Below, piece after piece: positions 17,568 to 27,022 of a DNA stretch of 64,000 nucleotides. The notes beneath the pieces are model-generated. The model was not told the origin of the DNA, did not search any database, and worked only from the letters and a program-made list of their open reading frames with translations. Made by a program: the position numbers and the translations under genes. How positions within the stretch are numbered: position 1 is the stretch's first letter; every line of letters starts with the position of its first letter. Origin of the DNA: Caballeronia sp. SBC1 (GTDB lineage: Bacteria > Pseudomonadota > Gammaproteobacteria > Burkholderiales > Burkholderiaceae); the NCBI RefSeq assembly GCF_011493005.1, contig NZ_CP049156.1, positions 3,782,001 to 3,846,000 of the forward strand, written 5' to 3'.

Positions 17568-18427
17568 AGCGCACCCGCTTCGTTTGCGCGGGCGCGCACC
17601 AGGACGTAGAGACGGCGACGCACGCCTGCGGGCACGGATCGGAACAGCAGATACAGCATCGCAACAAGATAGAAACGCGGTCCGCCGGACAAAAGCCTGC
17701 GCTTCACGGCGTTCATGCGAAAGGCAAATTCGCGGCGGGCATAGCTCAGACCTCCTCGCCTTTGATAAAGCGCGGAAGAAACGCTGACTCGCACAAGTGG
17801 TACTTGAATACAGCGATAACGGACGCCTTGTGATGTCCATCGAAGGTGCAGCTCGTAATCTTCGAGCAGCGGCACAGTTTCATCGTATGCACCGTGCCGG
17901 CGAAAGACATCGGCGCGAATCATCATGCTTGGCTGGCAGATGGGATTGCGAAGCTGTAGCAGTGCATTTATCTGGTCAGCGTATTCGGGGCATTGATTGA
18001 CCGCCACGATCTTTTTCTCATCGAGGCTGAAATCATGCTGCCACGCGGTAACAACGCCCACATCCGGATGCTCTGCCAAGACCGCTTTTTGCAGGCGAAA
18101 ACGCTCTGGATAAGAGATGTCGTCCGCGTCTGCGCGTGCGATCAGCTCGCACCGGCAGCACGGAATGCCCTGATTCATGGCAGCCGCCACACCACGGTTT
18201 TCCGGCAACCGGAGCACGGTCATGAAGTCGGCTCCGCGACACGCATCGAACGCGACGCGCGCGTCTTCGAGCACCGTGTTTATTGCGTCACTGACCGGTC
18301 CGTCGACCACAACCACGAGCTGATCCGGCATGTCAGTTTGTCCAAGCACATTGGAGTGCAGCGACTCGCGGAAAAGCTCGGGATCGTCTTTGCCATAGAC
18401 GGCGATCAGTACAGATATCGTGCTCAT
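17564..18427 (-). CDS. Glycosyltransferase family 2
   Basis: 287 aa GT-A fold enzyme starting STISVLIAVYGKDDPELF. It has LPENRGVAAAMNQGI, the DXD-type metal motif in ARADADDISYPERF, and LLEDYELHLRW as the acceptor-side motif; similar to AmsE/WcaA-type transferases. It adds one sugar of the repeat unit on the cytoplasmic face of the membrane. The ATG at 18427 overlaps the stop of the upstream GT4 gene by 4 bp; its own stop overlaps the polymerase GTG. The sugar cannot be named. Confidence 0.88.
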   Translation of the reverse strand: MSTISVLIAVYGKDDPELFRESLHSNVLGQTDMPDQLVVVVDGPVSDAINTVLEDARVAFDACRGADFMTVLRLPENRGVAAAMNQGIPCCRCELIARADADDISYPERFRLQKAVLAEHPDVGVVTAWQHDFSLDEKKIVAVNQCPEYADQINALLQLRNPICQPSMMIRADVFRRHGAYDETVPLLEDYELHLRWTSQGVRYRCIQVPLVRVSVSSALYQRRGGLSYARREFAFRMNAVKRRLLSGGPRFYLVAMLYLLFRSVPAGVRRRLYVLVRARANEAGAL

Positions 18428-19431
18428 GAACGGCCGCCGTTTGCTTGCTGCGCAACGGCGAGATACTGACGCGCGATGAACTCCGGCATAAACTCCGCGT
18501 CGGACAAGTGCACGCACGGTGCGGCCAGCGCGGACGTAAGCGCTACTCGACAGGACTCGCGTGTGAAATTGGGGGATAGCAGAAAGGTCGTCTTGTTGAT
18601 CGCGTCGAGGACAACTTCCACAAAGCCGCCCGAACCGGTCGTCACCAGATTGCAACCCGAGACAGCAGCCTCAAGCAGCGAAATGCCAAACGCTTCGGTG
18701 TCGCATCCGGAGAAAAACACTTTCGTTTTTCCCAGGACCTGCATGACTTCAGCGGAGGACATCGACGCGACGAAGTGCACGCGCGAATGTCCGTTCGCTA
18801 TTTGCTTCAGTTCGGTTTCGCATTCTCCCGACCCAACGATCATCGCTTCGAGCGAGGCGTCGGCATCAAGTACATCGATCACCGCGGGCAAGAACTCGCT
18901 GACACGTTTGACCGGATGAAGGCGCCCCACGTACGTGATCAAATTTCGCATCGCGAAGTCATCACTCTGATGAGACGCCCAGCATGGCGGCAACGGATTG
19001 TGCACGGCAGCGGCGCACTGGATATCGAAAAGGCCGGCCAGATGCCGCTGCACATACGCCGACACAGCGACCAGTCGTGCGTACCGTTGCGCCATCCGGA
19101 AACTCGCGAGGATGGCAAGAAACTTGAGCGTGCCTTGCGCGTCGATTCGCGGGAAGCCATGCGCTACGCCGATCGCGTTGCGTGCAAACGGACACAGGAA
19201 TATGGCCCAGGTGCTGAAAATCTTCAGCACTGTCGGATCGCGCAGGTCTTTCCAGCGCCGCAGCATGTCGAGCGGCCGGCCGACGACCTCTGCGGGAATG
19301 CCCAGTGCGTCGAATCCGGCTGCCACATTGGTCGCGAACGACTGCAATCCGCCGACTTCGCGGCCACCGCTCAGGCATACCCGCCGCACGCTCTGCACCG
19401 GACGAACGGTTGCTTGCCGGGCATAGGTCAT
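18424..19431 (-). CDS. Glycosyltransferase family 4
   Basis: 335 aa GT-B enzyme. N-terminal CLSGGREVGGLQSFATNVA is the usual glycine-rich GT4 start. The C-terminal half has YVGRLHPVKRVSEFLPAV, AMIVGSGECETELK, VFFSGCDTEAFGISLLEAA (EX7E motif) and a following GSGGFVEVV. The ATG at 19431 overlaps the stop of the Wzz gene by 4 bp. With the initiating transferase and the GT2 enzyme it gives three sugar-transfer steps encoded here. Confidence 0.87.
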   Translation of the reverse strand: MTYARQATVRPVQSVRRVCLSGGREVGGLQSFATNVAAGFDALGIPAEVVGRPLDMLRRWKDLRDPTVLKIFSTWAIFLCPFARNAIGVAHGFPRIDAQGTLKFLAILASFRMAQRYARLVAVSAYVQRHLAGLFDIQCAAAVHNPLPPCWASHQSDDFAMRNLITYVGRLHPVKRVSEFLPAVIDVLDADASLEAMIVGSGECETELKQIANGHSRVHFVASMSSAEVMQVLGKTKVFFSGCDTEAFGISLLEAAVSGCNLVTTGSGGFVEVVLDAINKTTFLLSPNFTRESCRVALTSALAAPCVHLSDAEFMPEFIARQYLAVAQQANGGRS

Positions 19432-20513
19432 GTGCGCTCTCCCGAAGTCGCTTGAGCGCGTGCTTGACGTGTAACGAACCATGCGAGCAGCGTCAATCCG
19501 ATACCCAAGGCGAGACCCGTGCCAAGAACGAACAACGCGCTAGGCTTGCTCTTCTTTTGCGGTACGACCGGGAAATCGACGATTTGCAGTGAGCTGCCGT
19601 CGCGAGCTTCATCAATACGCGCTGACGCCAGTTGTGTGGCGAGCAGTTCGAGCAATGCGCCGTTGTACTTGTAATCGCGATAGAGCCCGGTGTATTCGTC
19701 GTCGACTGTATTCTTCGCACCGGCCTGCATTTCGCCCAGACGACGCCTGAGCGCGGCCAGCTCACTCTTCGCGGCCAGCGTCGCCGGATTCGCCTCGCCT
19801 GCCACGGAGCGTAATGTGGTCAGCTTGATGTCCTGCGCGACGATGTTCGCGTTCATCTGCGCGACCATACCGACGGCCGCGCCCGGTTCGAGCTGCGCAG
19901 CCGATGGGGACACGCCAGCGCCGCGCAACGACTTTTCGGCTTTATCAAGTGCTGCTCGCGTCTCGTCGACCTGCTTTTCGAGGAAGATACGGCGCTGCCT
20001 TGCATCCGTCACGGCAACACGGCCGAGCAGGTTAGTCAGCGACTCGACGTAATAGCTTGCCATTTGCGCCGCGCGCTGAGGATCGAGGTCATCGACGCTG
20101 ACTTCAATCAAATCGCTTCGCGACGACAGGTACACATTCGTCTGCTGAGCGAGCTTGCGTCGCACGTCTTCGGGCAGCTTTAATCCGTAGACGCGCGGGA
20201 GATCGAATCGTGTTATTTGAGAGTCGGCAACCGACCGGCTCTTCAGCATGGCGACGTACTGCTCAGCCTGCGTCTTGGCTGCGCCCGCACCGCTGACACC
20301 AAGTGCATTCAACTGGTTAAAGAGCCCGGAAGCCGCACTGGGCGATTGAGCGGGCGGGAAAAAAGAGGTTTTTGCAGTGTACGTAGGCGGGATAGCGAAG
20401 AACACAGCCATGGCCGCAATGAACGCCGCGCACGGCAGCACAAGCACACGCCAGCCTCGCGCGAACCACGCGCAAGCCGATACGACGGATAAGGGAAGGA
20501 AGGTTGAGTTCAC
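19428..20513 (-). CDS. Wzz/PCP-type polysaccharide chain-length regulator (no kinase domain)
   Basis: 361 aa. Two membrane segments, about residues 20-42 and 325-347, flank a long periplasmic helical domain containing PPTYTAKTSFFPPAQ near the first helix and FPVVPQKKSKPSALFVLGTG before the second, the PCP signature. The usual C-terminal BY-kinase with Walker motifs and Tyr tail is absent, as the protein ends 15 residues after helix 2. It controls chain length and couples the polymerase to the export protein. It lies 10 bp downstream of the export gene. Confidence 0.88.
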   Translation of the reverse strand: MNSTFLPLSVVSACAWFARGWRVLVLPCAAFIAAMAVFFAIPPTYTAKTSFFPPAQSPSAASGLFNQLNALGVSGAGAAKTQAEQYVAMLKSRSVADSQITRFDLPRVYGLKLPEDVRRKLAQQTNVYLSSRSDLIEVSVDDLDPQRAAQMASYYVESLTNLLGRVAVTDARQRRIFLEKQVDETRAALDKAEKSLRGAGVSPSAAQLEPGAAVGMVAQMNANIVAQDIKLTTLRSVAGEANPATLAAKSELAALRRRLGEMQAGAKNTVDDEYTGLYRDYKYNGALLELLATQLASARIDEARDGSSLQIVDFPVVPQKKSKPSALFVLGTGLALGIGLTLLAWFVTRQARAQATSGERT

Positions 20514-20523
20514 GGTATGGACT

Positions 20524-22470
20524 TCAGTTGATCAGGAATTTGAGCGCGGCAGCGCCCAGACCGAACTGGTAAAGAATCGTCGTAAGTTCCTTCGTGCCTT
20601 GCCACCAGGTGATGCGCTCGAGATCTTCAGGGACGAAAACGGTGTCACCAGGCATAGCCTCCAGGGACGAGATGGAGTTGAACCATCCTTGCTGGTTCGA
20701 GCGCGTTGTCCCGTTCGCACGCAACACGAACTCGCCGCTCTTATATGCCGTACGCTGCTCGCCGCCGGCGAGACTCAGATATTCGCCTAACTGCGCTGTC
20801 GGCTTGAAAAGGTAGGAACCCTGATTGAAAACGCTGCCGTATACACCCACGGTGGTGGGACGCGGCGGGATCACCAGCCGATCGCCATCTTCCAGCGTAA
20901 GCGGTGGCAAGCTCAGGTCGTCGGGTTTGGTTTCGAGAACGATTCGCCCGCTCGGATGAAGCTCGCGCATTTTTGCGATAAAGCGCTGGCCCGCTTCAAG
21001 TTGCTGCCGTTGGTCGGCGGTGTCTTCTTTCGCGTTCGCTTGTTGGGACGCCCGCGCCGTGACAGCCCGATCCATGTCCTGTAGCGCGCGCTCATAGTTC
21101 ACCTGCTGCGTGCGGCGCACCGACTCGCGTACAAGCTCACTGCCGTACAGGAAAGCGTCGGCAGTCATTCCGCCCGCTCTCTCGATCAGTTCGGGCAAGG
21201 TCTCGGTACCTGCGACGAGATAGTCGCCGGGACGCGCTACTTCCCCTTCGATCCGTACCCGCCGCATTTGCCGGGCGATCGGGACCATGTAGTCTGCCGT
21301 GGAGTAGATGCGATATATATCGCCTGCGTCCAGCAATGCGTCGCTCCGGCTGCTGAGCGGGGCTTCTTCAACGCCAGTCGTCGCTCGTTGACGCAGCGTG
21401 GCGACCGTGATGCGCTCACTGTCGGCCACGGTATTGAGACCGCCGGCAAAACGGATCACATCGCGCACGTGCTCGCCGGGCTTCAGTTCAAAAATGCCCG
21501 GGGCGTTCACGCTTCCATAAATGGCCGCCTGCGGGCCGAGCGGTCCAATGTTGACGATGTCGCCTGGGCGCAGCGAGACGTCATTCGAACGGTCACCGCC
21601 AAGAAGTAACTGATAGCCGTCGAAAGTCGCGACGAGCGCGCCGCCGCGACGCAACTCGATATTACGCATGCTGCCGCCCGAGTCGGGCCCCCCTGCTTCG
21701 ACGAGCAGATTCAACAGCGTTGCAAGACTGTTGACCACGTAGGCGCCCGGACGCACGGCGAACCCCGTGACGTACACCGTCACGCCGCGCAGGTTACCCA
21801 GTGAGACCGATAGATCAAAATTGGCGTAATAGCGGCCGATTTCCGAGCGGAAGCGGCTAGGCAGGTCAGCATAGTGCGCGCCCGACACGGCAATGCGGCC
21901 GACGCGCGGCACGTTCACGTAGCCTTCCCGATCGACCACGAGGCGCAAATCTGAATCGACACTGCCCCAGGTTCGCAGCAGGATTTCATCGCCGACATTG
22001 ATTGCGTAGTCGGGCGGCACCGAATTCACCGAGGCTCCCGACAACCTGGAGCTTCCTGCGAAAAACGTTGCGCCGAAGCGCGGTAGCTTCTTGCCCGTTG
22101 CTTCCTCGACGAACTTCTCGTACTCGTTGCGCTCCGGCACCACGATCTTCGCATCGAGTGCGTCACGATCGGCCTTGTCCGGAAAGCTGGCCTGCTGGGC
22201 GGCAGGTGGCGCGACAGCTGCCGGAGCATTGACGCGCGGCGTCAGGCTCGAACTCCAGCTTTCAGCCTGAAGGCCGGGGACGCTCGGGATCGGCGGCACA
22301 ACGGTAGAGGCGCTCAAGAGTGAATCCACTGTCTGGGGCGCCGCGTAAGCGCCATGCGACTGGGTCAGCACGAGCCCGACCGCAACGGCCAAGCGCGAGA
22401 CAATGAACCGCGTTGGGCGCTTGCACGCCGTCACGGGCGCGAAAGGAACAAGAGTGTTACGGGTAGACAC
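20524..22470 (-). CDS. Wza-like outer-membrane polysaccharide export protein (long, SLBB-rich)
   Basis: 648 aa. Signal peptide with hydrophobic core FIVSRLAVAVGLVLTQ and likely cleavage after GAYA (about residue 43); there is no lipobox Cys, unlike classical Wza. The poly-export domain (about 155-270) has DYAINVGDEILLRTWGSV and YVNVPRVGRI. At least three beta-grasp SLBB-like repeats follow, for example VYVTGFAVRPGAYVV, AAIYGSVNAPGIFELKPGE, VRIEGEVARPGDYLV and GVYGSVFNQGSYLFKP. A hydrophobic C-terminal stretch could form the outer-membrane helix. It is much longer than E. coli Wza (~380 aa). Confidence 0.88.
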   Translation of the reverse strand: MSTRNTLVPFAPVTACKRPTRFIVSRLAVAVGLVLTQSHGAYAAPQTVDSLLSASTVVPPIPSVPGLQAESWSSSLTPRVNAPAAVAPPAAQQASFPDKADRDALDAKIVVPERNEYEKFVEEATGKKLPRFGATFFAGSSRLSGASVNSVPPDYAINVGDEILLRTWGSVDSDLRLVVDREGYVNVPRVGRIAVSGAHYADLPSRFRSEIGRYYANFDLSVSLGNLRGVTVYVTGFAVRPGAYVVNSLATLLNLLVEAGGPDSGGSMRNIELRRGGALVATFDGYQLLLGGDRSNDVSLRPGDIVNIGPLGPQAAIYGSVNAPGIFELKPGEHVRDVIRFAGGLNTVADSERITVATLRQRATTGVEEAPLSSRSDALLDAGDIYRIYSTADYMVPIARQMRRVRIEGEVARPGDYLVAGTETLPELIERAGGMTADAFLYGSELVRESVRRTQQVNYERALQDMDRAVTARASQQANAKEDTADQRQQLEAGQRFIAKMRELHPSGRIVLETKPDDLSLPPLTLEDGDRLVIPPRPTTVGVYGSVFNQGSYLFKPTAQLGEYLSLAGGEQRTAYKSGEFVLRANGTTRSNQQGWFNSISSLEAMPGDTVFVPEDLERITWWQGTKELTTILYQFGLGAAALKFLIN

Positions 22471-22590
22471 AGTGGATGACTCAATGGAAAAAGTAAGGAT
22501 GGAGCTGATGCAACATGCCGAAACGCGAGCTGTTGGCAGCGCGGCAATATGGGTGTGGTGCGTCAGACGAGGGCTGGTAATAAGTACGAC

Positions 22591-24030
22591 CTAGTAGGCG
22601 CCGTCCCGCTTGAACACCGTGCGCACCGTCATGAAGAGAATGGCAATGTCGTACCAGAGTGACCAGTTGCGCACGTACCACGCATCCAGATACACGCGGG
22701 TGGTGTAATCGGCGTCGTTGCGACCGCTCACCTGCCACAGCCCCGTCATGCCGGGCCGGGCCATCAGGTAATAGGGAACATCAGCGGCGTAACGCTCGAG
22801 TTCTGCTTGCACAATGGGCCGGGGACCGACCAGGCTCATGTCGCCACGGATCACGTTCCATAGCTGCGGTAGTTCGTCGAGACTCGTGCGCCTCAGAAAG
22901 CTGCCGATCCGTGTCACGCGCGGGTCGTTCTTCAGTTTGAAGTCACGCTCCCAATCGCGTTTCGCCTCAGGATCGCGCTCAAGCAATTCGGCTAGTTTCG
23001 CGTTCGCGTCCACGACCATCGAGCGAAACTTGTAGCAGTTGAAAGGGCGGCCATTGTGTCCGATACGCGGGTGGCCGTAGATCGCCCTACCACCGTCCTT
23101 GCGCACCTGCCACGCGATATAAAGAAGGAACGGCGCGAGCATCATCGAAATGGAAATCGCTCCCGCCAGGTCGAGGCAGCGTTTGAAAAAGCGGACGTGC
23201 CAGCGGCTCAGGTTGTCCCGAACCTGCATCAGCAGAAGTTCGTGCGACTTCACGTAAGTCGTGCGCATGCCGTGAAGCGGCACGCCGGGGACATCGGCCA
23301 CAAGCACTACGCTCGCCGCCACTGAGCCGAGTGCGCGCAGCCAGGCTTGTTGCAAGACAGCGTCGTCTCGATCGAGGGCGACCATGACGACGGACCCGGC
23401 AAGCGACGGTGCATCGAGCGGACTCAGCGAGGCAACGCGCGCGTCGCGGGGCAGAAGGCTTTTTCCTGCCGGCACGAAGGCTTTCAGTGCCAGCCCCATG
23501 AGCAGTTCGGTCTCCACTGCGGTCGCGGCATCAAGCGCCAACTGACCGCTTCCGATCACATACAGATCGCGTTGCCAGAAACGCATCTTCATCAACCCGA
23601 GTTTGACCGCGAGCCGTGCGGGCGGCACCAGGGCGGCGGCATAGACCCACATCAACACCGCGGGTACGATCTCCGCCGCATAACCGCGCAGAAGCAGCAA
23701 ACCAACATGGCAGGCGCAGCCGAAGATGAGCGTGCCAAAGAGTTCACGCAACTCGCGCAACATGGGCAGACGATTCGAGTAATGGCGCAGTGCCGCGAAT
23801 CGCAGAATGGCGAGAGCAGCCGCGATAAACGCCGCAACCGGCGCGTGATCGAAGCGCTCGAATAAGTGAGAACCGGGCCAGGCACCCGGGCCGTTGAATA
23901 CATGTCCGGCCACCGCAATGGCTAGTACATCCGATGCCGCCAGTGCGACCCCGCAAATTACTGCGTGCGCGTGGGCCGGATAAAACTCGGTGCGGTCCGT
24001 GGCTGCGGAATTGGTCTTGTCGCGATTCAT
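22591..24030 (-). CDS. Undecaprenyl-phosphate hexose-1-phosphate transferase (WcaJ/WbaP type)
   Basis: 479 aa initiating transferase that loads the first sugar-1-phosphate onto undecaprenyl phosphate. Four N-terminal membrane helices and a CoA-binding-like domain precede the catalytic part: the fifth helix ([20 protein letters not shown]), then [43 protein letters not shown] and [14 protein letters not shown], all typical of the bacterial sugar transferase family. First gene of the leftward exopolysaccharide operon, preceded by the duplicated leader. The sugar is probably glucose or galactose, by family only. Confidence 0.92.
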   Translation of the reverse strand: MNRDKTNSAATDRTEFYPAHAHAVICGVALAASDVLAIAVAGHVFNGPGAWPGSHLFERFDHAPVAAFIAAALAILRFAALRHYSNRLPMLRELRELFGTLIFGCACHVGLLLLRGYAAEIVPAVLMWVYAAALVPPARLAVKLGLMKMRFWQRDLYVIGSGQLALDAATAVETELLMGLALKAFVPAGKSLLPRDARVASLSPLDAPSLAGSVVMVALDRDDAVLQQAWLRALGSVAASVVLVADVPGVPLHGMRTTYVKSHELLLMQVRDNLSRWHVRFFKRCLDLAGAISISMMLAPFLLYIAWQVRKDGGRAIYGHPRIGHNGRPFNCYKFRSMVVDANAKLAELLERDPEAKRDWERDFKLKNDPRVTRIGSFLRRTSLDELPQLWNVIRGDMSLVGPRPIVQAELERYAADVPYYLMARPGMTGLWQVSGRNDADYTTRVYLDAWYVRNWSLWYDIAILFMTVRTVFKRDGAY

Positions 24031-24103
24031 GACAGATAGCTTGTGTGGTTCAGATGGGCTTATTGTGTTTACTACTGGATACGATTTTTGTTTTTAACGA
24101 AAA

Positions 24104-24504
24104 CAAGTCATTTCAATAAATCACACGTTCGGCAAAGCATACAAACTCAATGCAAGAACGGAGATAGGGAAACTCTTAAAAAAGATTTTTAAACAATTCC
24201 GGATAATTCTTAATAATATTAATGAAGAATTAAAATTCAAAGCAATTTGAATTGCAGGCATCCTTGTCCGTACATGAGGAATCTTTTATTTTTTCGAACG
24301 AATAGAGACGCGCTTGCCGCGTGCCCACAGGCAGGTTCGCGAGCGTTTTGTACTGTCCTTGTGGGCGAAATATTCGCTTTGGCCAGGCGATTGATTTTCT
24401 ACAAACAGCAATGTCTTGAAAAACGATCCCGGAAGCAAGCAGCCGGGAGGCCAGCGTGGCCCCAACCTGTTGACCACTGGGAACGAGCCGGATTGCCGGC
24501 GTTT
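24104..24504 (-). repeat. Exopolysaccharide leader, copy 1 of a diverged ~400-bp tandem duplication
   Basis: AT-rich non-coding DNA upstream of the initiating transferase. It begins CAAGTCATTTCA, has AAGCATACAAAC and CAATGCAAGAAC (24148), and ends with a hairpin CCCGG..CCGGG near 24425-24450. The same blocks in the same order recur 395-401 bp further right. On the minus strand the hairpin part lies upstream and the TTGCATTG/TATGCTT part lies nearer the operon. Function unknown; a promoter or regulatory RNA leader is inferred. Confidence 0.75.
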
Positions 24505-24890
24505 CAAGTCATTTCATTAAATTACGCATTGCGCGAAGCATACAAACACAATGCAAGAACAAAAAATAGGTTTTTTCCTAAAAGCCTTTATACGATCTAA
24601 AATATTTCGAATTATATTAATTTTCGATTGAAAATTCGACATTATTTAATAATGCAAAATTATCACGCACACGTGAGAAATTTTCATTTTCGAGTAAATT
24701 TGAACACACGCGCCTTGCGCCGGCAGACAGCTCTGCGAGAATTTTCAGCTAGCCTGCGGGAGAAAATACTCGCCTCGGCAAATAATCGAAGTTCTGCAAG
24801 CCGCAATGTTTCGAACGATCCGGAGGCAAGTAGCCGGGAGAGCGGGGTGGTCCCAGCTATTTAGTCGACCTTGCTCCAATGGCGCCCAAC
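24505..24890 (-). repeat. Exopolysaccharide leader, copy 2 of the tandem duplication
   Basis: Second copy of the leader unit: CAAGTCATTTCA at 24505, AAGCATACAAAC, CAATGCAAGAAC at 24549, GCAATGT at 24803, and GATCCGGAGGCAAGTAGCCGGGAG at the end matching GATCCCGGAAGCAAGCAGCCGGGAG in copy 1. The middles of the copies have diverged strongly while the ends are conserved, which points to selected elements at both ends. No gene is supported in 24031-24939. Confidence 0.72.
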
Positions 24891-24939
24891 TACTTGCGGG
24901 TATGCGCCAAGCGTTACTGTCTGTCGAACGCACGGAACT

Positions 24940-26028
24940 TCACGCCGGGTCCACCACGAACCCACGTTTTCTAAGCAACGCCAGCACCCCTCTTCGCCCC
25001 CCAAGATGCAACGCGCCGATAGCCACGAACACCGGCTTGTTCGGCGCGGCCATCGCCACCATCCGCGCCGCGAACCGATAATTCCGGTCGACCACCACGC
25101 GATTATCGATCTGCGTGGCAAGCTGCTTCGATCGCGCCAGTTTCTCCGTCTTGGCGTCGTCCCAGGCCTTCAGAGCATCGGCGTCGCCAATCCGCCATAA
25201 GCGGTGAAGCTCCTTCACATCGGCGACATTCTCCGCCGGCGTCTGCACCAGATCCTGCGCGAGCATTTCCCGCTGCTGCGCCTGCGTGAGCCGCGTGAAC
25301 GCAGCAATCTGCTCGTTGAGCGTCTCCAGCCCGATCACCCGCCCGCGCGGCCGCAAATACACGTTCTGCAATTGCGTTTCCGTACCGAACTCAGTCTGGA
25401 ATCCGGCCTTCAAGGTATCGACGGTTTCAACCAGCATCGACGCCAGCCACGGTCGCGACCGGCTGATATCGGCAAGCATGGCGGGGTTGCCATGCATACG
25501 TGTTTCGAGCTTTTTCCACAGCGCATCGGGCAGATATCGCGACAAGCACGGCGTCCGGCACGCACCGTATTTGCTGACTTCATCCGCCGAAACGAGCAGG
25601 TCGTCGGGCGAGACTTCCAGCGCGAGAATAGGCGATGCGTCGAGTGCGCCGAGAATCGGCTTGCGAAATGGCTGGCTGGCGGGATAGTCGTCGGCATAAC
25701 CCACGTGCAGCGTACCCAGCACGTAGATGGTGACCTGGCCTTTGGTCGCGACGTAAAACGGCATATGCGCCGGCTGCGCCTGCACCGGACCACTGGCGGT
25801 GGTTCCGTCGGAACGGTCTGTATCTGGAGGAGCCGGACGCGCAGGCGGCACGCTCAAGCCGGGCAACGAGCCGGAAGGCGTGGGCGGCGTCGCGGCGCCC
25901 GGCGGCGAGCGCGCGCCGGTCACAGCGAAAGCTAAACGCGGCGCAAGGCAAAAAACGGCAAGGGTTGCCGCCACTGCCACCGCAAAACGGCGCGCAAACT
26001 GCCGCGCCGTTTGCGTTTCAGGCGTCAA
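24940..26028 (-). CDS. TraB/GumN family protein, secreted
   Basis: About 362 aa from a TTG at 26028, which has GAGGAAG 9 bases upstream and gives a textbook signal peptide (FARRFAVAVAATLAVFCL, cleavage after LAFA). An ATG at 26073 would add 15 residues and extend into dppF; it lacks a ribosome-binding site. After a Pro-rich linker the TraB domain shows FYVATKGQVTIYVLGTLHVG near its start and KPVFVAIGALHLGGRRGVLALL near the end, the two GxxH-type motifs of this putative metalloprotease family. The substrate is unknown. Last gene of the dpp transcript. Confidence 0.85.
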   Translation of the reverse strand: MTPETQTARQFARRFAVAVAATLAVFCLAPRLAFAVTGARSPPGAATPPTPSGSLPGLSVPPARPAPPDTDRSDGTTASGPVQAQPAHMPFYVATKGQVTIYVLGTLHVGYADDYPASQPFRKPILGALDASPILALEVSPDDLLVSADEVSKYGACRTPCLSRYLPDALWKKLETRMHGNPAMLADISRSRPWLASMLVETVDTLKAGFQTEFGTETQLQNVYLRPRGRVIGLETLNEQIAAFTRLTQAQQREMLAQDLVQTPAENVADVKELHRLWRIGDADALKAWDDAKTEKLARSKQLATQIDNRVVVDRNYRFAARMVAMAAPNKPVFVAIGALHLGGRRGVLALLRKRGFVVDPA

Positions 26029-27022
26029 TCTCCCCGACTTCCTCGGCGCGGTGACAGGAGACGTGCCGCCCATCGACGAAACGCAGCGCCGGTTCTTCCA
26101 CGCGGCATTTATCGATTGCATACGGGCAGCGCTGATGAAATGTGCAACCTGATGGAGGGTTAAGCGGCGAAGGCATTTCGCCCTGCAGCCGGATCTTGAT
26201 GCGCCGATCTTCTTCGAACAAGGCAGGCGTCGCTGACATCAACGAGCGCGTGTACGGATGACGCGGCCGTGCGTAGATCGTTGCCTTGTCGCCCAGTTCG
26301 GCTACACCGCCAAAATACATCACCATGACGTCATCGGCGATATGTTCCACCACCGACAAGTTATGCGAGATGAACACATAGCTTGTACCGAACTGCTGCT
26401 GCAGATCCATGAACAGATTCAGAATCTGCGCCTGAATGGAAACATCCAGCGCGGACACGGGTTCATCGGCCACCAGGATCTGCGGATCGAGAATCATCGC
26501 ACGCGCGATAGCAACCCGCTGGCGCTGCCCGCCCGAAAACATGTGCGGATACCGCACGGCGTGCTCGGGCCGAAGCCCAACCGTGCGCATCATGTGCGCG
26601 ATACGCTCAGCGCGCTCGGCAGACGACAGCTTCGTGTTGATCGCCAGCGGTTCGCCCAGAGTCTGCTCGACGGTTTTGCGCGGATTCAGCGAAGCAAACG
26701 GATTCTGGAACACCATCTGCACGCGTTGGCGCAACTCGGCCACCTTCGCGCGGTTCGCGTTCGCCACGTCTTCGCCGTCAATCAGCAAACGCCCGGAGGT
26801 GGGCGCTTCGATCATCGTCAACTGACGCGCCAGCGTCGATTTGCCGCAGCCGGATTCGCCCACTACGGCAAGCGTCTTGCCACGTTCAAGCGAGAACGAC
26901 ACACCGTTCAACGCCTTCACGGTGCCCTGCTGGAACATGCTGCGCTTGACGTGGTAGTACCTCGTCAGTTTATCGGCGACCAGGACGATGTCTTTAGCGA
27001 AAGTCTCAGGAACGGCATTCAT
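26018..27022 (-). CDS. dppF: Dipeptide-type ABC transporter ATP-binding protein DppF
   Basis: 334 aa ATPase. Walker [16 protein letters not shown]-loop [20 protein letters not shown], signature [15 protein letters not shown], Walker [13 protein letters not shown] and switch FISHNLSVV are all present. The C-terminal oligopeptide-transporter extension holds the cysteine cluster [14 protein letters not shown] with a late VSCHRAEE, as in Opp/Dpp ATPases that bind an iron-sulfur cluster. It overlaps dppD by 4 bp and energises the DppBC permease. Confidence 0.93.
   Translation of the reverse strand: MNAVPETFAKDIVLVADKLTRYYHVKRSMFQQGTVKALNGVSFSLERGKTLAVVGESGCGKSTLARQLTMIEAPTSGRLLIDGEDVANANRAKVAELRQRVQMVFQNPFASLNPRKTVEQTLGEPLAINTKLSSAERAERIAHMMRTVGLRPEHAVRYPHMFSGGQRQRVAIARAMILDPQILVADEPVSALDVSIQAQILNLFMDLQQQFGTSYVFISHNLSVVEHIADDVMVMYFGGVAELGDKATIYARPRHPYTRSLMSATPALFEEDRRIKIRLQGEMPSPLNPPSGCTFHQRCPYAIDKCRVEEPALRFVDGRHVSCHRAEEVGEIDA

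Noticed and set aside
24260..24600. Small open frames in the exopolysaccharide leader
   Set aside because: They cover the duplicated non-coding unit, are not preserved between the two copies and resemble no protein.
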